From: Cyrtodaria siliqua
Taxonomy: Eukaryota; Mollusca; Bivalvia; Adapedonta; Hiatellidae
Direction of reading: 5' to 3'
Length of the DNA stretch: 64,000 nucleotides
NCBI GenBank assembly: GCA_037043455.1
Contig: JAWPHD010001814.1
Coordinates: 1-64,000, forward strand
Each line of letters begins with the position of its first letter. Within the stretch, counting starts at the first letter, position 1. Below the pieces are notes generated by a model. That model saw only the letters and a program-made list of their open reading frames with translations, was not told where the DNA came from and searched no databases. A program made the translations under genes and the position numbers. Shown in pieces: positions 55,290 through 64,000 of this stretch.

Positions 55290-55836
55290 TAATGGTTCAA
55301 AATACATATTGTAGGTAGAGCGAAATGGCGGGTGACCCCCTTCAATTCCCCAATGGGTCAGAAACCTCGCTGCTCATCGTTTGTCAAAACCCCCCGGCTT
55401 TGTATTTTTAGTCCATGGCGGGCCGTCCTCTGTGTGCGCGCCCATGTGGACAGGTGGACTATGTATTTTTGTCAACCTGGCGGGTAGGTAGGTTGACCAT
55501 GTTATGGGGGTATGGTTCAGAACCCCGGCTATGTATTTTGCTATGGGCGACAAACGCGATTGGTCCTGGCGGGCGATTGGTCGGCAACGCGATGAATTTT
55601 TGAAAAAAAAATTGACAAATATTGACCATGTTATGGTCAATTCTACAATTTTGATGATTTTATGGTTTTTTGAATTTTTTGACAAATATTGACCATGTTA
55701 TGGTCAATTCTACAATTTTCAAAAAAAAACTCAAAAAAAATTCAAAAAAAAAATCAACAAAAATTCAAAAAAAATAAAAAAAAATCAAAAAAAAATCAAA
55801 AAAAATTGAATTTGGTCGGGAACTCTCAGAAACACT
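55290..55836 (-). repeat. Polinton right terminal inverted repeat
   Basis: About 547 bp, inverted copy of 38646-39160. It carries the same palindromic 'ttgaccatgttatggtcaa' motifs (about 55491, 55622, 55690). The outer 100 bp are (A)n-rich with variable run lengths, which explains the 32-bp length difference. Ends '…CTCAGAAACACT'. Confidence 0.9.
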
Positions 55837-55842
55837 ATATAT
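55837..55842 (+). other. Target-site duplication, right (ATATAT)
   Basis: Matches 38640-38645; see left copy. Confidence 0.8.
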
Positions 55843-56107
55843 CAGTGTGAAGGTGAATTTAACATTAGTATATACTGAAAAGAAAAGGAAACGCATAATG
55901 GATATTTCCGCTATATATTGTATGTTTAATATGCTACTGCTAATCGAATGGTACAGGGCGACATTAGGTCTGTCCTTTCGGAAAGAAAGTTTAAACAGCA
56001 CCGAACTCACCAATGGTTACCCCTTTAAAGTTTCATTATCGACAGAATGCGTATTTGGCTGAAGCAGGTGAGCAAACTTAGGCTTTAAACGTTGTAATCT
56101 CTTAACA

Positions 56108-56662
56108 TTAAAGGGAATGTAGCGCCACAGCCAAACCATCTTTATTATTGAGAGTTCTGAAATACTTGAATAAGGGTGAACAAATTATCAAAATCGGATG
56201 ATAAACAAAGATGATATGATCATTTGAAGTTTCTGTTAAAACGGATATGGAAGCGGCCATTTTGAGAGCTATGACATCACGGTTCTAAATGACCATATAT
56301 GGAATATTTATAAATATAAAAATAACTGATTTATATGGAAAAAATGACAGCAACTGTATGAAAAATATATAATACTTAATGGCAAAAATGATTTATATCA
56401 CCAGTAAAAAAAAAAAATCATTCATTTGCAGTGATTTTCTTCGTTTTAAATGATATTTATCAATATTCCATATATGGTAATATGGAACTATGATGTCATA
56501 GTTCTATAAATGGCGGCTCCCATATTTGTTTTAGAACAACCTTTAAATGGTCATATCTTTTTTGTTTATCATCCGATTTTGATAATTCTTTCATCTTTTT
56601 CCAAGTTTTTCAGAACTCTCAGTAATAGAGTTTGTTTTGCTGTGTCGCTACATTCCCTTTAA
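56108..56662. mobile_element. Foldback MITE, about 555 bp
   Basis: Starts 'ttaaagggaatgtagcg' and ends 'cgctacattccctttaa'. Arms of about 220 bp pair throughout ('attgagagttctga', 'atcaaaatcggatgataaac', 'ccatatatggaatatt'). Short loop, no coding capacity. Intronic. Confidence 0.85.
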
Positions 56663-58275
56663 ACACTATACTGAAGTGGCTTGACATTTTACAAGCGAAA
56701 CTTCAACATTTATGAATTTCGTTTAACAAAGTATACTTTGATTAAAAGGTCTACTACATGACAGAGTTTTCCTTTCTGTAATTAGTTGTAGCCACTTTTT
56801 GTACAAAACACGTTGAGATATATCTGGAATATTACGAGGAATGAGATGTTTATAATCTGAAAGACTGTAGTAGAGGCAATTGTTTCATCATGCGTTTCCT
56901 TTTCCTTTTAGTATACATTATGTGGTCCCACCTTAATTCCATTAAACGATGGGAAAGCTTATATAAACATGATTTTATAACGGATATTTAACACAATAAA
57001 ACACGTTTAAAAACATTTTTTTACTGAAAAAATGTGATAACCTGTTTAAATTACCTATTACATGGTTAAATTTACAATATGAAAACTTTTAAGCCAAAAT
57101 TAAGGTTTTATTTCATACCCAGCCAACCCCGTTTTCGCTTCTTGGGGTTGGATGGGGTATGAAAGTTAATACTCGGACCACGTAATATAATTCAATGATG
57201 GAATCAAGGGATGATAATCACATACATGTGGGAGTTTGCATATGTTAAATAAATAACTAGAAGGGTGTTCTACAAAACACTTTTTTAGGCTGTCATGTGC
57301 TTATTTAACGTTATGAGCTAGGTCAGGTTTAATGGCAAGGGGCATAACTTTGGCGAAATGAAAGACAACGTTATTAGACATGCATGTATAACAACTTTCC
57401 TTGGGGTGAGATGATGTTTATGAGTTTCGTAAACATAGGTCATAAACATACGTTAAATACTTTTTAAGTTATGACCAGGTTAAAGCGCGACGGACAGACC
57501 GACGTAGACGACGAATGAAGACAGACTACAGACAAAGCGATCCCTACCTGTCTGCCATGCTACGAAGGCGACACAAAGACAAATAAAATGGAATTTTGAA
57601 TTATAACATTTCTGTGAATCATATTTTAATGTTAGCTCAATCTGTTTAATTAAAATCTTAAAAGTGTACTTTATTATCTCCCTTTATAGCAACACCTTTA
57701 TTACAGAGAGGTCACACGTTTATATTATTTCGTATTGTTTCGTGTATATATAGAATCTAAAAAACTATATTCACACGCAATTTGCTTAAAAAGGATAAAT
57801 ATAGTTTAATTTGTTTGGTTATCTTTACCTTCTTTCGATAGAACATGTGTTTAGTGATTAAAATGGTTAAATGGTTGCTTCCATATGTTTTTATACCTTT
57901 TTAAGGGTTGAACTATTGAACTGTTATATGTTTACATGACTTACGTAACCATTTTGAATGCAATCAAATACACACAAAAACAATTGGTGGATCTAATCCA
58001 TGCCATACCTCTATTTTTATATCAATTTAGAACATTTCTTAAGAATTACCTCCCTTTATAAAACAATAGTTTTACACACTTAAGCTACCGAACTAAAAAC
58101 ACTATCCTGGCTTAAAAGAAGCGTAAGACATTGACCTTTCCGAAAATGCATATTAGAATTTGCCAGCTTGAGTGGTATCAATATGTCAAAATTTAGGAAG
58201 CAGCACACGGCCTATATGTCTTTTTTTATTTATCGTATGTTCATGTCTATACTTATTTATGTTCAAATCCTACAG
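56663..58275. other. Intronic DNA left of exon 3
   Basis: Nothing recognised except a hairpin at 57112-57165 ('tttcatacccagccaacccc' against 'ggggttggatggggtatgaaa'). The open frame that runs into exon 3 from 58168 is intron read-through. Confidence 0.4.
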
Positions 58276-58451
58276 AAAAAACTGAGAGACAAGATTGAGA
58301 CAGCCATTCGGGCATGTGAGAGATCGTTATTCATATTTGACGAGATGGACAAGATGCCCAATGGTCTTATAGACACTATTACACCCTACATTGATCAGTA
58401 CGACATTTTAAATGGCGTAGACTACAGAAAGGCAACGTTCATGTTCTTAAG
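58276..58451 (+). CDS. Torsin copy B, exon 3 (Walker B)
   Basis: Acceptor 'aatcctacag', donor 'gtattg'. Starts in frame directly after exon 2 (phase 0): '[20 protein letters not shown]', Walker B '[10 protein letters not shown]' with catalytic D/E, '[20 protein letters not shown]' and 'YRKATFMFL' leading to sensor 1. It ends after two bases of a serine codon finished by exon 4. It lies 24.6 kb from exon 2 because of the Polinton-bearing intron. Confidence 0.92.
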
Positions 58452-58484
58452 GTATTGTTATAATGTCTTTATTCTATCGAAGAG

Positions 58485-58700
58485 CCTCCGTGACCGGGAT
58501 TGTAAAGATGCTATGTCTGAAAACGTCTCGTCTCTCACCGCTGCGGGTTCAAATTCCAGTGCGGGCTTGACTTGTAAGTAAGAAAGTGGCGATTCTTACG
58601 GATGCTAGTTCTACCCAGGAAAAATTGGGTGGTCTGCCTCAATCACTAAACAATCGACCGTCATATATAGCCTAAAATGTGATGAAGAATGAAGTAAAGC
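58485..58700 (+). mobile_element. tRNA-derived SINE in torsin B intron 3
   Basis: tRNA-like head with 'ctccgtgaccgggattg' (A-box region) and 'gggttcaaattcc' (B box), then the body 'gttctacccaggaaaaattg', 'ggtggtctgcctc' and 'catatatagcctaaaa'. The body is shared with the fragment at 10030-10175. Confidence 0.65.
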
Positions 58701-59500
58701 ACCATTCACCAACAACAGCACTGGTATGTTGGTTGTTACTGTTGACACAGTGGGTAACGGTGGTAGCTCGTTGCTCTTCCTACACGTGAGTTGATGTAAT
58801 ATGGATTTATGTATATCACATAACTTGCGATGTGGGAGTGTAATAAAGCCAAATTGAATGTCGAATCATCGTTCGGTCCTTTCCGTTCAGCTCGGTGTGT
58901 ATCGGAATTGCCTCGTCGATTTCCGTAACCGTTTAAAATACCGGATTACGGAAATCGACGAATAGTTCGGATAGTACGGACATTTCCGCTTATGTGTTCA
59001 GTGCTGGGTGATTACCTAATTAACATGTCGCCAGTTGTCAATCATTTATCCATTTCAACCAATCAAACCATAACGATACCTCCGACAAACAACAGCACGT
59101 GCATAAAAACAACAGCACGTGTATAAAGCACGTGCTTAGCAAATTGATGTTATATAAACTATTGTCAATATACTCCGACATCAACAATAGGGCGGAGATA
59201 TCTAAGTACTGGCGACATGTCAATTGGTACTGTTTCTAGCAGTACTAGCCTAGACTGGATGCCGGGGAGGTAAAATACACCTGCCGTGGACTCGACTGGA
59301 AATAAGTTGTTCCAATCATTCCATGTGGTGACTTTCGTCGACTACCCAAATTAAATAAATGACCTTTACCTTTTTGTTTTTTTTGCGGAGAAGACCGAGT
59401 GTGCATACGAAGTCATCAACCGACAACGTTATATATAAAAAAAAAAGTATAGGAAGCTACAAGGGAGCTACAATAGAAAATGTTCCTTGTGAGGCTTGTT
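58701..59500. other. Intron 3, MITE remnant, otherwise nothing
   Basis: 'atatcacataacttgcgatg' at about 58814 is a fragment of the ttatgtgataa family. A hairpin at about 58899-58958 pairs 'cctcgtcgatttccgtaa' with 'ttacggaaatcgacga'. Confidence 0.5.
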
Positions 59501-59504
59501 TTTG

Positions 59505-59660
59505 AGTTATGTGATAAATAGAATCTCACATTCGTGCCTATTTAATATTGAATTTATTAAACTCGTTGGATATAACTGGTATGATGCCCAGCACAGCATC
59601 GCATCCTATACTTTTCTCCAACTCGTTTAATAAATTCAATATTAAACGTGCTTTGAATTT
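59505..59660. repeat. Palindromic MITE fragment
   Basis: 'ttatgtgataaatagaatct' followed by a palindrome: 'aatattgaatttattaaact' pairs with 'gtttaataaattcaatatt'. Same family as 1795-2170. Confidence 0.7.
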
Positions 59661-59739
59661 TCCGAGCTTGTATATTTGTGTCTATTGCTTTAATAGTGGG
59701 TGTAGCGGCATATGTTGTAGTCTACCGTATACATTATGA

Positions 59740-59812
59740 CTCATTTTTGTTGGCGCCATATAACCTTTTTATGCAGTTGCACCGTAAAACCTAATTCAGC
59801 TACTTCGAAAAT
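59740..59812 (+). repeat. SINE 3' fragment
   Basis: 'ttggcgccatataacctttt' and 'gttgcaccgtaaaacc' match the 3' module at about 5800-5850. Confidence 0.55.
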
Positions 59813-59861
59813 TAAATGGGTTATTTTTAAGGTAAACATTATATATGTTATTTATTATCAG

Positions 59862-59986
59862 TAACACAGGTGGGCATGCTATTGTTGAGAAAACAATTGC
59901 CCACTGGAAAGACAACCAAGAGCGGGAAACGCTACAACGATCTGTCATGGAGGATCTCGTACATTTACCAGTTCTGAACTCGGAAG
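59862..59986 (+). CDS. Torsin copy B, exon 4
   Basis: Acceptor 'ttattatcag', donor 'gtatgc'. 125 nt, starting with the third base of the sensor-1 serine, then 'NTGGHAIVEKTIAHWKDNQE' and 'MEDLVHLPVLNSE'. Same length and phase as exon 4 of copy A; about half the residues are shared. Confidence 0.92.
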
Positions 59987-60005
59987 GTATGCGTTATTAT
60001 AATTA

Positions 60006-61222
60006 TTAAAGGGACAAATGGCATGATTTGTTTAAAACTCGCGGCATCCCGTTAGTTTTTCTAGATAACTTGCATTTGTATAATCATTATTTAAGAAATA
60101 AAATATTTCAAGCGGGTTAATATTGTCCCAGGGGCGGGACTTGAAGTTCACCGATACCAAGGGCCCATGGTTTCGATGTGTTTCAAGTCCCAAACACCAG
60201 GTTTTGATCTCGCACAATATAAACTCGCTGGAAATATTTTATTTCTTATCTAACATGGAGTTTTATGTATCATGAAACACATTTTGTCTAGAGACTGCAC
60301 AAAATACAAACAAATTCTCACAACTTACATTTTATGCCTATCTGTCAACATCAAATGAGAAGAATATACAGCTTCATTCTATTTAACTGTTGTTGGAACG
60401 TAGCGTCGCAATAACGCATTTCATTGCATTGTTGTTTTGCATCTGAATGAATGAATGAATGAATGAATGGTGTTTTATGGCACGTCGACACATAAATAGG
60501 TCATATTGTGCGCAAAAAGTGAAGAAACATGAAGAAATGAAGTATTAATTAAAAATTAATGTAAATATATAAAGATAAAACTATTAAAAAATAAGGGATG
60601 ATAAGGTGTAATATAAACTATGTATGTAAATCAACGAATGCCCGTCAACGGGTATATAAACAAGTAAATATATATAAAAACACATTATAATGATTTATAT
60701 AGTCTGATCTCTTTTAGGAAATCTAAAACAAGACTAAAATCTACAGTATCAAATAACTCTTTCATAGTATTAACATTGTAGTACCTTTGACGCATAGGAT
60801 CAAAGTCTACACATTCCAATAAGATGTGTTTGACCGTTAACGGTGCAAAGCAGGGTATACATTCTGGTAATTGCTCACCTTGTAATAAATATGAATTTGC
60901 ATCTGACGTTTATAAAGACGCACGTCTAAACGGTTAACGTGTTTTCTGGCGTTTAAAATGACGTCAGAGGTTTATATAGCTTTTTTCAGACCACACCCAA
61001 TAACCAATCAACATTGAGATTTTTAATAAACCATGTTAGACTATTAATTGTTAGAATAGCATATATTTAAACATATGGTAGAATAACGAAGAAAATAAAA
61101 TTCTAAATTTAATTTAATTATATGCAAGCAGTTTTAAAGTCTAAATGATACTAGATTAATAAACCGAGATGCTTATTTTAATATTGGATAAAAACGTAAA
61201 GATTGCCGTGTGTCCCTTTAAC
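60006..61222. mobile_element. TIR element split by a LINE, copy 1
   Basis: Left end 'ttaaagggacaaatggc', right end 'ccgtgtgtccctttaa'. Internal phrases 'gatttgtttaaaactcgcgg', 'tttttctagataacttgcat' and 'aagattgccgtgtgtccc' recur in the copy at 62895-63580. Split at 60447-60895 by a LINE. Without that the element would be about 0.77 kb. No transposase. Confidence 0.7.
60447..60895 (-). mobile_element. 5'-truncated LINE with target duplication
   Basis: Reverse copy of the LINE 3' end at about 32560-33000: (ATTC)n tail at 60447-60468 on the left, then 'ggtgttttatggcacgtcga', and on the minus strand the C-terminal zinc-type and 'LTVKH' region up to about 60893. Flanked by an 11-bp duplication 'tttgcatctga' (60436-60446 and 60896-60906). 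Typical target-primed insertion. Confidence 0.88.
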
Positions 61223-62522
61223 ATCAGTCAGATACATAAAGTAAGCTATTGATATATGTTTTATTCAAAATAAATAAAAAAGACGATTTGCAGCTAACCA
61301 TTTGGTCCTGAGAAACGCAATTAAGTGAGCTTTCGTTACAAATATAACTAAAATTTAAACCCAAATCTTTCAGAATGGTATCCTAGAAAATCAGTCGCAA
61401 GACATGTTTCATTGAATTTCAGTAGTTGTGCATTTCTCATACTCCTGTCCCTTTTTAGTTCAGTTATATACTCCGTTCATTTAAAAACGTGACATTTTTT
61501 ATTTTCGATTGTTTTTAGTCCACTGTGTCTTTTTTATATTCAAATCAAGATTGTATTTTATGTTAGTACACACGTTTCTTTGCCCCAAAGGTTAACATAG
61601 GGCGATAAACAGTTGCAAAAGAATTGCTCCATATATTTCGATTTCGTTTTTTTTTTGTTATGATAGGACACTCCTTTACTTTACTTTATTTCAAATTGCT
61701 TAATTTCACAAATCAGTGAACAGATAAAGCAAATTACAGCAATAACATACATGTATAAATACATAACACAATGACGGAACTAATAGGAAACGACTATTTA
61801 CATATTATTAATGATTGCTGAGAAAAATAGTACATGAGTCAAAAAAATTACATTCACATTTAACTATATTAATTTTTACATTTATTAAATTTTTAACAGT
61901 TCAGATACTTATTTTACAGAAAGTCATCTGTTTGGTATCATAATTTATATAGATTTAACAGTTTTATTAAGACTGTTTTTATGTACTTAGATATTTATAT
62001 ATAGACATTTACCTATATATAACTGTTAATGGCTAATGTTGTAAAATTATATATGTAATAATACAATAGTGATTACATGTTATGTAAAGACAACAATTTA
62101 ATAGTAGTTGAATAAACAACAACAACAAAACCTTAACTAGTGCTCATACTTGTAGATATTGAACAAATCGCCTGAAACACCTTTCCGAATATTGAAAGCT
62201 GTGTCTACGACGCTCAATAATATAAATAGTATACGACAAGACATTGAGCGCAGCCTTTAGTTGAAATAGGATCGAAACTTAACGAAATACACTAAAGACT
62301 GTGTTCTATTATCGGTATACTAATTATCAAATATATATTTTTTATCACAAATAAAAAGGTTGTATTGGTACATATATTTACACATATATTTACACTCAGA
62401 GTCGTTTTTTTATTACTCTGATTACTTATCCGCCCGTTTAGGAACATCTGAGTTCACTCCAAGTAAATTGTTCAGTGTTTTGTCTTTATATATGTTTATG
62501 TTTAATGTTTGTGTTATTTTAG
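61223..62522. other. Intron 4 remainder, nothing recognised
   Basis: AT-rich. A 'tttactttactttatttcaa' block near 61677 may be the end of a retroelement on the minus strand, but no domain supports it. Confidence 0.4.
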
Positions 62523-62791
62523 GTGGATTATGGCACAGTGAGCTAATAACAAAACACCTTATAAGCGCATATATAATTTTCCTGCCAATGGAGCGAAAGC
62601 ATGTCAAGTTATGTATCAAAGACGGACTCATATCAAAGGGTTATTATAATTCAACGGAAGAAATCTCAGATGCCAAGGTGCAGGAAATAGCTGACGAGCT
62701 GACATATTTCCCAGACGATATTCAGGTCTTCTCTACGACCGGATGTAAACGAATAAACGACCGAATTCTTCTTATCATGGAGGAAGCGTAA
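62523..62791 (+). CDS. Torsin copy B, last exon
   Basis: Acceptor 'gtgttattttag'; starts 'GT GGA', completing a glycine codon. 'GLWHSELITKHLISAYIIFL', 'MERKHVKLCIKDGLISKGYY', 'VQEIADELTYFPDDIQVFST', the torsin 'GCK' motif (C329) and stop TAA 62789-62791. 269 nt, as in copy A. The frame open upstream from 62360 is intron read-through. Confidence 0.92.
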
Positions 62792-62963
62792 CCAGATTGT
62801 TGTCTTTGAGCTAAAGAAACCATGACTTTGTGTTATTATTTTGGTGTCTGTAACACAACTGGCGCTTAATTATGTCTGCTAACATCTTAGCGACATGCAA
62901 TGTTGATTTGTTTAAAACTAGCGGCGCCCCGTTATTTTTTCTACATAACTTGCATATGTGTAT

Positions 62964-63238
62964 TGAATTGAATTGAATTGGATTTTATAGTCGCACCAAC
63001 AGCTAAGGTCATATGGCGACTTTCCAGCTTCTACTGGTGGAGGAAGACCCCAGGTGCCCCTCCGGGCAATTTTCGTGCACGGGCGGGCACCTGGGTAGAA
63101 CCACCGACGTTCCGCAAGCCAGCTGGATAGCTTCCTCACCTAAAGATTCCTAGGCCCCTGAGGGATCGAACCTACAGCGGTGAGGGGCAAGTGATTGCAA
63201 GTCAGAGACTCTATCCACTCGGCCACGGACGCTCCATT
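62964..63238 (-). mobile_element. tRNA-derived SINE, minus strand
   Basis: On the minus strand the head reads 'gcgtccgtggccgagtgg' (A box) and 'taggttcgatccctc' (B box), like a type II tRNA. The body holds 'ggttctacccaggtgcccg', and the 3' end 'gtcgccatatgacctt' leads to a (CAATT)n tail at 62964-62981. Full-length looking, about 270 bp. Confidence 0.85.
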
Positions 63239-63294
63239 GCATATGTGTAATCATTAGTATTAATTATTGGAATCATGTTAAGCAAATTGTTTTA

Positions 63295-63424
63295 AAATAA
63301 TACTTACTGTTGATTATATTGCACAAATAATGTATTTAAATAATACTTACTGTTGATTATATTGCACCAATAATGTATTTAAATAATACTTACTGTTGAT
63401 TATATTGCACCAATAATGTATTTA
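63295..63424 (+). repeat. 43-bp tandem repeat, three units
   Basis: Three nearly identical units 'aaataatacttactgttgat', 'tatattgcaccaataatgta', 'ttt'. One base differs in the first unit. Recent local expansion. Confidence 0.9.
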
Positions 63425-63580
63425 AACATTTGGTAGAATACTGAAGAATATTGAAAACTCAAAATGTTATTTAATTATGTGCAAGCAGGTTTAAAGCCAA
63501 AATGATAGTGGACTTATAAACCCGGGTGCTAATGTTAACGCTTGATACACAATTCAAGATTGCCATGTGTCTCTTTAAGA

Positions 63581-64000
63581 CTGAGAAGCAATTTTAAAAA
63601 TATGAATATTATGACTATCGAATAAAAAAAGGACGTCATGTGTTTGGTTTCAGTCAGTTTCATTCAGTGAAATAACGTTAAATACAGATGCTTATGAGGT
63701 TGTTATTATGAACAGGTAAACAAATAACGTGTTTTCAAGAACTACATGTAGATCTCCTTCAGTTCAACTTTCATGAAACTGCGTATTGTATACTAACCGT
63801 TTAATCGCCAGCAGGGGCCCGTTTTATGAAACATCTTACGATCACTTTGATCGTAAATCAAATTATTAAATGTATTGCTATATGTTACGTTAAACAGATA
63901 AAACGACTTTCAGTAAACTATCTAATACCTGTGTTGTTTATGCAATATTTCCATGCATCATTGCTTGCTTCAAATACTTTTAAGGAAAATGGCTGAAATT
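63581..64000. other. Window end, nothing recognised
   Basis: Downstream of torsin B; no open frame or repeat of note. Confidence 0.35.

Larger units (their letters stand above)
38646..55836 (+). mobile_element. Polinton/Maverick (adintovirus-like), 17,191 bp
   Basis: Delimited by TIRs that start 5'-AGTGTTTCTGAG (Polintons start AGT) and a 6-bp target duplication. Carries the diagnostic set: protein-primed family B polymerase, RVE integrase, A32/FtsK-like ATPase, capsid proteins. Gene order: polB (+), INT (-), small gene (+), seven genes on the minus strand (44577-49255), one (+), one (-), seven (+). Open genes include INT, ATPase and most small genes; polB, MCP, the 49316 gene, the 51880 gene and the 45247 gene are broken. 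I find no adenain-like protease. Polintons are both transposons and endogenous virus relatives; this copy appears inactive. Confidence 0.95.
33686..58275 (+). other. Intron 2 of torsin copy B, 24.6 kb
   Basis: GT 33686-33687, AG 58274-58275, phase 0. Contents in order: unremarkable DNA, two LINE remnants on the minus strand (about 34358-36060), about 1.4 kb with nothing recognised, a ~350-bp tandem repeat (37440-38445), the Polinton (38646-55836), a foldback MITE (56108-56662) and about 1.6 kb with nothing recognised except a short hairpin at 57112-57165. Without the Polinton it would be about 7.4 kb. Confidence 0.85.
29553..62791 (+). other. Torsin-like AAA+ ATPase gene, copy B (five exons)
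   Basis: Gene model: 29553-29751, 33423-33685, 58276-58451, 59862-59986, 62523-62791; introns of 3.7, 24.6, 1.4 and 2.5 kb, all GT-AG, with matching phases (1, 0, 2, 1). The joined length is 1032 nt, 343 residues plus stop, close to torsins (about 330). Order: signal peptide, cysteine-containing linker (C50, C55, C56), torsin N-terminal 'GQHLA', Walker A (107-114), Walker B 'LFIFDE' (172-177), sensor 1 'FLSN' (about 211-214), 'GCK' sensor 2 (C329). The catalytic motifs look intact. Torsins work in the ER/nuclear-envelope lumen. Intron 2 contains the Polinton. Confidence 0.9.
62895..63580. mobile_element. TIR element split by a SINE, copy 2
   Basis: Same family as 60006-61222: 'gatttgtttaaaactagcgg', 'ttttttctacataacttgca', 'aagattgccatgtgtctctt'. 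Interrupted at 62964-63238 by a SINE and expanded by a 43-bp tandem repeat (63295-63424). Ends are more eroded than in copy 1. Confidence 0.65.

Noticed and set aside
55847..56062. 71-codon frame beside the Polinton
   Set aside because: No domain, in intronic DNA, no splice sites.
58168..58275. Extended start of torsin exon 3
   Set aside because: Intron read-through; the AG at 58274-58275 joins in phase with exon 2.
63165..63235. Possible tRNA-Ser/Leu gene on the minus strand
   Set aside because: tRNA-like, but directly continued by a SINE body and a (CAATT)n tail.

Overview
The window is AT-rich, intron-containing animal DNA. The mix of dispersed repeat families, tRNA-derived SINEs with (CAATT)n or (ATTC)n-type tails, CR1/I-like LINE remnants and a metazoan-type Polinton/Maverick suggests a mollusc, most likely a bivalve. 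The species assignment is inference; no sequence search was possible.

Host genes. Two torsin-like AAA+ ATPase genes lie in tandem on the + strand. The upstream copy (A) is represented only by its last two exons (2274-2398 and 4015-4283); its earlier exons lie left of the window. The downstream copy (B) can be assembled completely from five exons (29553-29751, 33423-33685, 58276-58451, 59862-59986, 62523-62791). All intron phases agree, giving 343 codons with a signal peptide, Walker A, Walker B, sensor 1 and the torsin GCK motif. The last two exons of A and B have identical lengths (125 and 269 nt), as expected for a tandem duplication. A death-domain exon (24081-24373, - strand) lies between them and is the only other host coding sequence I can support.

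Polinton. Intron 2 of torsin B is about 24.6 kb. It contains an almost complete 17,191-bp Polinton/Maverick (38646-55836) with a 6-bp target duplication (ATATAT) and terminal inverted repeats of about 515 and 547 bp. It encodes protein-primed DNA polymerase B, a retroviral-type integrase, an A32/FtsK-like packaging ATPase, a double-jelly-roll-type major capsid protein, a candidate minor capsid protein and about a dozen small conserved or unknown structural and membrane proteins. Several genes carry stops or frameshifts (polymerase, capsid protein, a 417-codon structural gene with three stops, a coiled-coil membrane gene, a small gene). INT and ATPase remain open. The TIRs are still very similar, so the element looks like a fairly recent but inactivated insertion. 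Nearly every gene has an AT-rich motif of the type TATATAAAA immediately before its ATG, a candidate element-specific promoter.

Rest of the window. The intergenic DNA (about 4.3-29.5 kb) and the torsin introns are a patchwork of tandem repeats (periods of about 32, 43, 51, 58, 66, 95, 165, 180, 320 and 350 bp), TIR elements and MITEs, SINE remnants and LINE fragments. Several insertions are nested: a LINE in a LINE; a Tc1-derived foldback element in a LINE; and a LINE and a SINE in two copies of one TIR family.
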